Assembly: GCA_904393115.1 (NCBI GenBank) | Contig: CAJFMX010000010.1 | Location: 1-64,000 of the forward strand | Direction of reading: 5' to 3' | From: an uncultured Clostridia bacterium | GTDB taxonomy: Bacteria > Bacillota > Clostridia > Christensenellales > UBA1750 | Length of the DNA: 64,000 nt | Shown: positions 60,975 to 64,000 of the stretch, piece by piece | Layout of the letters: every line of letters begins with the position of its first letter | Numbering within the stretch: position 1 is the first letter of the stretch | The notes under the pieces: generated by a model | Told to the model about the DNA's origin: nothing | Database searches by the model: none | Seen by the model: the letters and a program-made list of their open reading frames with translations, nothing else | Program-made: the position numbers and the translations under genes

Positions 60975-61646
60975 ATGACGTTTCGGGATGTTTTCAAGTC
61001 CGACTTTCTGGAGAACATCGCCAGCGTTTCCCTGCTGGACATGGGGATTGCGCTGGTCCTGGCCTTTCTGCTGGGGTTGTTCCTCTTTTTCATCTACAAG
61101 AAATGCTATAGCGGCGTGATGTACTCGGCCAGCTTCGGCGTGACGCTGATCGCTCTGGCCATGATCACGGCGCTGCTGATCCTGACGGTGGTGAGCAACG
61201 TCGTGCTGTCCCTGGGCATGGTGGGCGCGCTGTCCATCGTCCGCTTCCGCACGGCCATCAAGGAGCCCATGGACATCGCGTTCCTGTTCTGGGCCATCGC
61301 GATGGGCATTGTGCTTGCGGCGGGGCTGATCCCGCTGGCGGTGTTCGGCAGCATCGGCATCGGCGCGGTGCTCTACGCCTTTGCCAAAAAGAAGACGGTG
61401 GATTCCCCCTACATCCTCGTGCTGCACTGCGAAAACGGGGAGACGGAGGAGCGGGCGCGGGCGTTTGTGCAGTCCCAGGTCAAGCGCCTGAACCTCAAGA
61501 GCAAGAGCGTAGACGAGGGCCGCATCGAGCTCAACTACGAGGTCCGCCTGCGGGAGGACAGCAGCGCCTTTGTCAACGAGCTGGAGGCGATGGCGGGCGT
61601 GTCCCGGGTCGTGCTGGTCTCCTACAACGGCGACTACATGGGCTAG
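60975..61646 (+). CDS. DUF4956 family membrane protein
   Basis: 223 residues from ATG 60975 (GAGGAGGGG upstream). Three or four helices (ALVLAFLLGLFLFFIYK, ASFGVTLIALAMITALLI), the family-typical LSLGMVGALSIVRFRTAIK, then a cytoplasmic ferredoxin-like domain of about 85 residues. Function unknown, but it is a regular partner of VTC-domain proteins and may serve as their membrane platform or channel. Confidence 0.88.
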   Translation: MTFRDVFKSDFLENIASVSLLDMGIALVLAFLLGLFLFFIYKKCYSGVMYSASFGVTLIALAMITALLILTVVSNVVLSLGMVGALSIVRFRTAIKEPMDIAFLFWAIAMGIVLAAGLIPLAVFGSIGIGAVLYAFAKKKTVDSPYILVLHCENGETEERARAFVQSQVKRLNLKSKSVDEGRIELNYEVRLREDSSAFVNELEAMAGVSRVVLVSYNGDYMG

Positions 61647-61650
61647 GGCG

Positions 61651-63120
61651 ATGGAACAGCATCGGCACATCGACCGGATCTGCGTCGGCGCGGCGGCCCT
61701 GGCCGCCCTGCTCGCGCTGCTGCTGATGTTCGGCGAGCAGCTGGGGATTCCCAAGGCCAGCGCCAACCCGGGATACGCGTCCCGGCTGTTCGACGACAGC
61801 CGGGTGCACACCGTGAACATCCAGATCGAGGACTGGGGCGCGTTCCTCGAGGGCGCGGAGGAGGAAGCGTACGCGGCCTGCACCGTGGAGATCGACGGAG
61901 AAACGTTCCGGAACGTGGGGATTCGGGCAAAGGGCAACAACTCCCTGCGGCTGACGGCGGAATACGGGCTCTCCCGCTACAGCCTCAAGCTGGAGTTCGA
62001 CCAGTTTCAGGACGGCGGAAACTACCACGGGCTGGACAAGCTCTCCCTGGACGCCTCCTTCCAGGACAACAGCTACCTGAAGACCTATATCGCGTACGAC
62101 ATGATGCGGTTCCAGGGGGTCCCCACGCCGCTCTGCAGCTATGCCTGGGTGACGGTGAACGGGGAGGACTGGGGCCTGTTCCTGGCGGTGGAGGAGCCGG
62201 AGGAGGCCTTTGCCCGCCGGAACTTCGGAAAGGATCACGGCCAGCTGTACAAGCCGGATTACCGCTCCCTGCGCGCGGAAAACGCCGACGTCGCGCTGCG
62301 CTACATCGACGACCGGCCGGAGAGCTATCCCGGCATCTTCGAAAACGCCAAGTTCCCGACCACGGAAGCCGACCAGGCGCGGGTGATCGCCGCGCTGAAG
62401 ACCCTGTCCACCGGGGAAAACCTGGAGACCGCCATCGACGTGGAGGAGGTGCTGCGCTACTTTACCGTGCAGGTCTTTGTGATGAACTGGGACAGCTACC
62501 TGGGCTACACGGGGCACAACTACTTTCTCTACGAGGAGGAGGGGATCCTGCGCATCCTGCCCTGGGATTACAACCTGGCCTTTGGCACCTACGCGCTGGG
62601 GATGACGAACCCGGTCCAGGACCCCAACGTCCTGATCAACTACCCGATCAACACCCCGGCGGAGGGCGCGGTCATGCGCAACCGCCCGCTCTACCACAAC
62701 GTGATGCAGCACGACGCGCACTTCGCCCGGTATCGCGCGCTCTTTGACAGGCTGATCTCGGGATACTTCGAGAGCGGGCGCTTTGCGGCCACCCTCCGGC
62801 GGGCGGAGGCGCAGATCGCGCCCTACGTCCAGCGGGACCCGACGGCGTTCTGCTCCTTTGCAGACCATCAGCGGGCGGTCGACGCGCTGGAAGAGATCTG
62901 CCTGCTCCGGGCGCAGAGCGTCCGCGGGCAGCTGGACGGGGAGTTCCCCGACACGCTCCGGGAGCAGGCGGAGAACCCCGGCGCCGGGGTGGATGCCTCG
63001 GGCGTCCAGCTGACCGATTTGGGGGACTTTGCGGACCTGGAGGAGGCCAGGGACAGGCAGGACGCCGCCCGGCAGAACGTCCAGGCGCGCACCGATCGCT
63101 CCGCAGCCGAAGGGGGCTGA
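61651..63120 (+). CDS. CotH-family protein kinase, membrane anchored
   Basis: 489 residues from ATG 61651, 4 bases after the previous stop. One N-terminal helix (AAALAALLALLLMFGEQL) anchors it outside the cell. CotH motifs: IRAKGNNSLR, RYSLKLEFDQF, DKLSLDASFQDNSYLKTYIAY (in part), GLFLAVEEPEEAF, and the catalytic end NWDSYLGYTGHNYFLY with LPWDYNLAFG, which keeps the two Asp residues. CotH of Bacillus phosphorylates serines of spore coat proteins. The nearby repeat-tailed proteins are possible substrates. Confidence 0.9.
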   Translation: MEQHRHIDRICVGAAALAALLALLLMFGEQLGIPKASANPGYASRLFDDSRVHTVNIQIEDWGAFLEGAEEEAYAACTVEIDGETFRNVGIRAKGNNSLRLTAEYGLSRYSLKLEFDQFQDGGNYHGLDKLSLDASFQDNSYLKTYIAYDMMRFQGVPTPLCSYAWVTVNGEDWGLFLAVEEPEEAFARRNFGKDHGQLYKPDYRSLRAENADVALRYIDDRPESYPGIFENAKFPTTEADQARVIAALKTLSTGENLETAIDVEEVLRYFTVQVFVMNWDSYLGYTGHNYFLYEEEGILRILPWDYNLAFGTYALGMTNPVQDPNVLINYPINTPAEGAVMRNRPLYHNVMQHDAHFARYRALFDRLISGYFESGRFAATLRRAEAQIAPYVQRDPTAFCSFADHQRAVDALEEICLLRAQSVRGQLDGEFPDTLREQAENPGAGVDASGVQLTDLGDFADLEEARDRQDAARQNVQARTDRSAAEGG

Positions 63121-63144
63121 GAATGCTCCCCCTCGGCTTTTTTT
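63106..63144 (+). terminator. Rho-independent terminator after the CotH gene
   Basis: GCCGA-GGGGG (from 63106) pairs with CCCCC-TCGGC (to 63137), followed by seven T. Confidence 0.8.
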
Positions 63145-63437
63145 GCCTGTTTTTGAAAGACGCTGTGCATTTTTTGCAGGGTGGAAAAGAAAATCCTGCA
63201 AAATGCACAAAGAACGGGAAAACGGAGAATGAGCTGAAAAATATGAAAAAATGAAGATTTTATTGGGAAACATCGAATGAAAACAAATTTTTCGTGTGTT
63301 CAACATATGGAAATCTTGTTTTTTAATCGGGGAAGCCGTTTGACGGAAAAAACTTTGCCGGCATGGGGATTGACAGCCTGCATATGCGGCATTACAATAA
63401 ACGAAAATTCAGGGCGAGAAGCCGGAAAGGAGAGCGC
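63121..63437 (+). other. Intergenic region between the CotH and PII genes
   Basis: Contains the terminator above, about 220 AT-rich bases in which no gene or clear motif was seen, and the PII promoter at 63370-63398. Confidence 0.6.
63370..63398 (+). promoter_or_regulatory. Promoter of the PII gene
   Basis: TTGACA (63370-63375), 17 bases, TACAAT (63393-63398), 40 bases before the start codon. Confidence 0.8.
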
Positions 63438-63779
63438 ATGAAAGAGTTGAATCTGATCGTTCGCGCGGAGAAGCTGGAAGAGATCAAGAAAATCCTCATC
63501 GACGAGTTCGGCTGCGGCGGCATGACGGTTTCCAACGTCCTCGGCTGCGGGGGCCAAAAGGGCTTTGCCGAGGAATACGTCGGAACGCGGACGCATGTCA
63601 ACCTGCTGCCCAAGCTGGATGTGCGCGTGGTGGTCAGGGACGAGGACGTCGAGACCATCATCGACAAGCTCTGCGAAGCCGTCCGCACCGGTCACTACGG
63701 GGATGGAAAGATCTTCGTGCGCGAAGTGCTCGACGCCGTGCGCATCCGCACGCGCGAACGCGGAGAAAAGGCGATCTGA
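63438..63779 (+). CDS. PII-family nitrogen regulatory protein
   Basis: 113 residues from ATG 63438 with AAAGGAG upstream. Small trimeric signal protein that binds ATP/ADP and 2-oxoglutarate. Signature regions: GCGGQKGFAEEYVG (T-loop, with Tyr), NLLPKLDVRVVVRDEDVE, and the C-terminal signature TGHYGDGKIFV. There is no ammonium transporter or glutamine synthetase gene beside it, so it is an orphan copy here. Confidence 0.92.
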   Translation: MKELNLIVRAEKLEEIKKILIDEFGCGGMTVSNVLGCGGQKGFAEEYVGTRTHVNLLPKLDVRVVVRDEDVETIIDKLCEAVRTGHYGDGKIFVREVLDAVRIRTRERGEKAI

Positions 63780-63840
63780 GATCCTGCCGCGCGCAGGGCC
63801 GACCGGGCGTTGCCGATTTTCAGAATCCTGATGAAATTCA

Positions 63841-63894
63841 ACGGAGCATACAAAGGCGTATGGGGTTCCAGCGCAGTGTATGCTCCGTTTTTTT
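63841..63894 (+). terminator. Rho-independent terminator after the PII gene
   Basis: ACGGAGCATACA (63841-63852) pairs perfectly with TGTATGCTCCGT (63877-63888) around a 24-base loop, followed by a T run to 63894. Nothing further was recognised from 63895 to 64000. Confidence 0.82.
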
Positions 63895-64000
63895 CGGGAA
63901 GGTCCCTGCGGCGCGCAGGCGCCGGGGGAACCGGCAAAGCCATGCAACAACCGAATCCGGTCGCCGCAAAGCGGCCGCAGACGAGAAGGCGTACAAAGGC

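Noticed and set aside
1-64000. tRNA or rRNA genes, insertion sequences and prophage
   Set aside because: No T-arm motif in a cloverleaf context, no rRNA-like conserved stretches, and no transposase, integrase or phage structural gene was recognised.

Overview
The window looks like chromosomal DNA of a GC-rich member of the Clostridia (Bacillota). Supporting signs are AGGAGG-type ribosome-binding sites, TTGACA/TATAAT-type promoters, a SigI/RsgI-type pair, a YesN/YesM two-component system beside Lpl-type sugar permeases, BlaI/BlaR1-like regulators, a glycine riboswitch on an AGCS symporter, and a one-operon carboxyspermidine-type polyamine pathway. No rRNA, tRNA, complete insertion sequence or prophage was seen. 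Fifty-four protein genes can be supported, most of them closely packed in operons with ATGA-type overlaps. All functions are inferred from sequence features; no database search was possible.

Layout. 1-3331: the end of a carbohydrate ABC transporter operon (binding-protein tail, two permeases, a small secreted Cys/His-rich protein and a membrane-fusion-type protein). 3400-8762: a visibly more AT-rich block holding a heterodimeric ABC exporter behind a promoter framed by a perfect inverted repeat, then an ECF sigma factor with a DUF4367-type anti-sigma partner. 9103-14456: four lipoproteins forming two pairs of tandem paralogues. 14554-15729: a cytoplasmic M15-like peptidase with peptidoglycan-binding repeats. 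15843-18330 (minus): oleate hydratase and a TetR-type regulator. 18412-24647: a strong promoter, a long structured leader ending in a terminator, and the operon speA-speE-speB-carboxy(nor)spermidine dehydrogenase-nspC. 24670-28335 (minus): sugar-binding lipoprotein and two permeases, divergent from yesN-yesM (28630-31082). 31245-33525: an MFS transporter and an endonuclease IV family protein.

33526-34137 is a mosaic of duplicated fragments leading into a complete type I-E CRISPR-Cas locus: cas3, casA-E, cas1, a cas2-DEDDh exonuclease fusion and a 39-repeat array (34138-45809). The array records a change of repeat allele, a duplicated spacer, two old spacers that appear to target the same protein-coding site in related invaders, and decay at its distal end.

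46078-50270: a small membrane protein, then a BlaI-type repressor, a short BlaR1-type M56 peptidase and an ABC exporter, with candidate BlaI operators in front of both blaI and the ABC genes. 50270-51906 (minus): AGCS symporter under a single-aptamer glycine riboswitch. 52053-57391: aldo/keto reductase, MBL-fold hydrolase, and two exported proteins of unknown function. 57580-63144: the most intriguing region, a run of SigI-type sigma factor, RsgI-like anti-sigma factor, an RsgI/PepSY-like lipoprotein with a long Asp/Tyr/Asn-rich repeat tail, VTC-domain polyphosphate polymerase, DUF4956 membrane protein and CotH-family kinase. This may be a sigma-I-controlled surface system in which a secreted kinase acts on repeat-tailed envelope proteins. 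63370-63894: an orphan PII protein with its own promoter and terminator.
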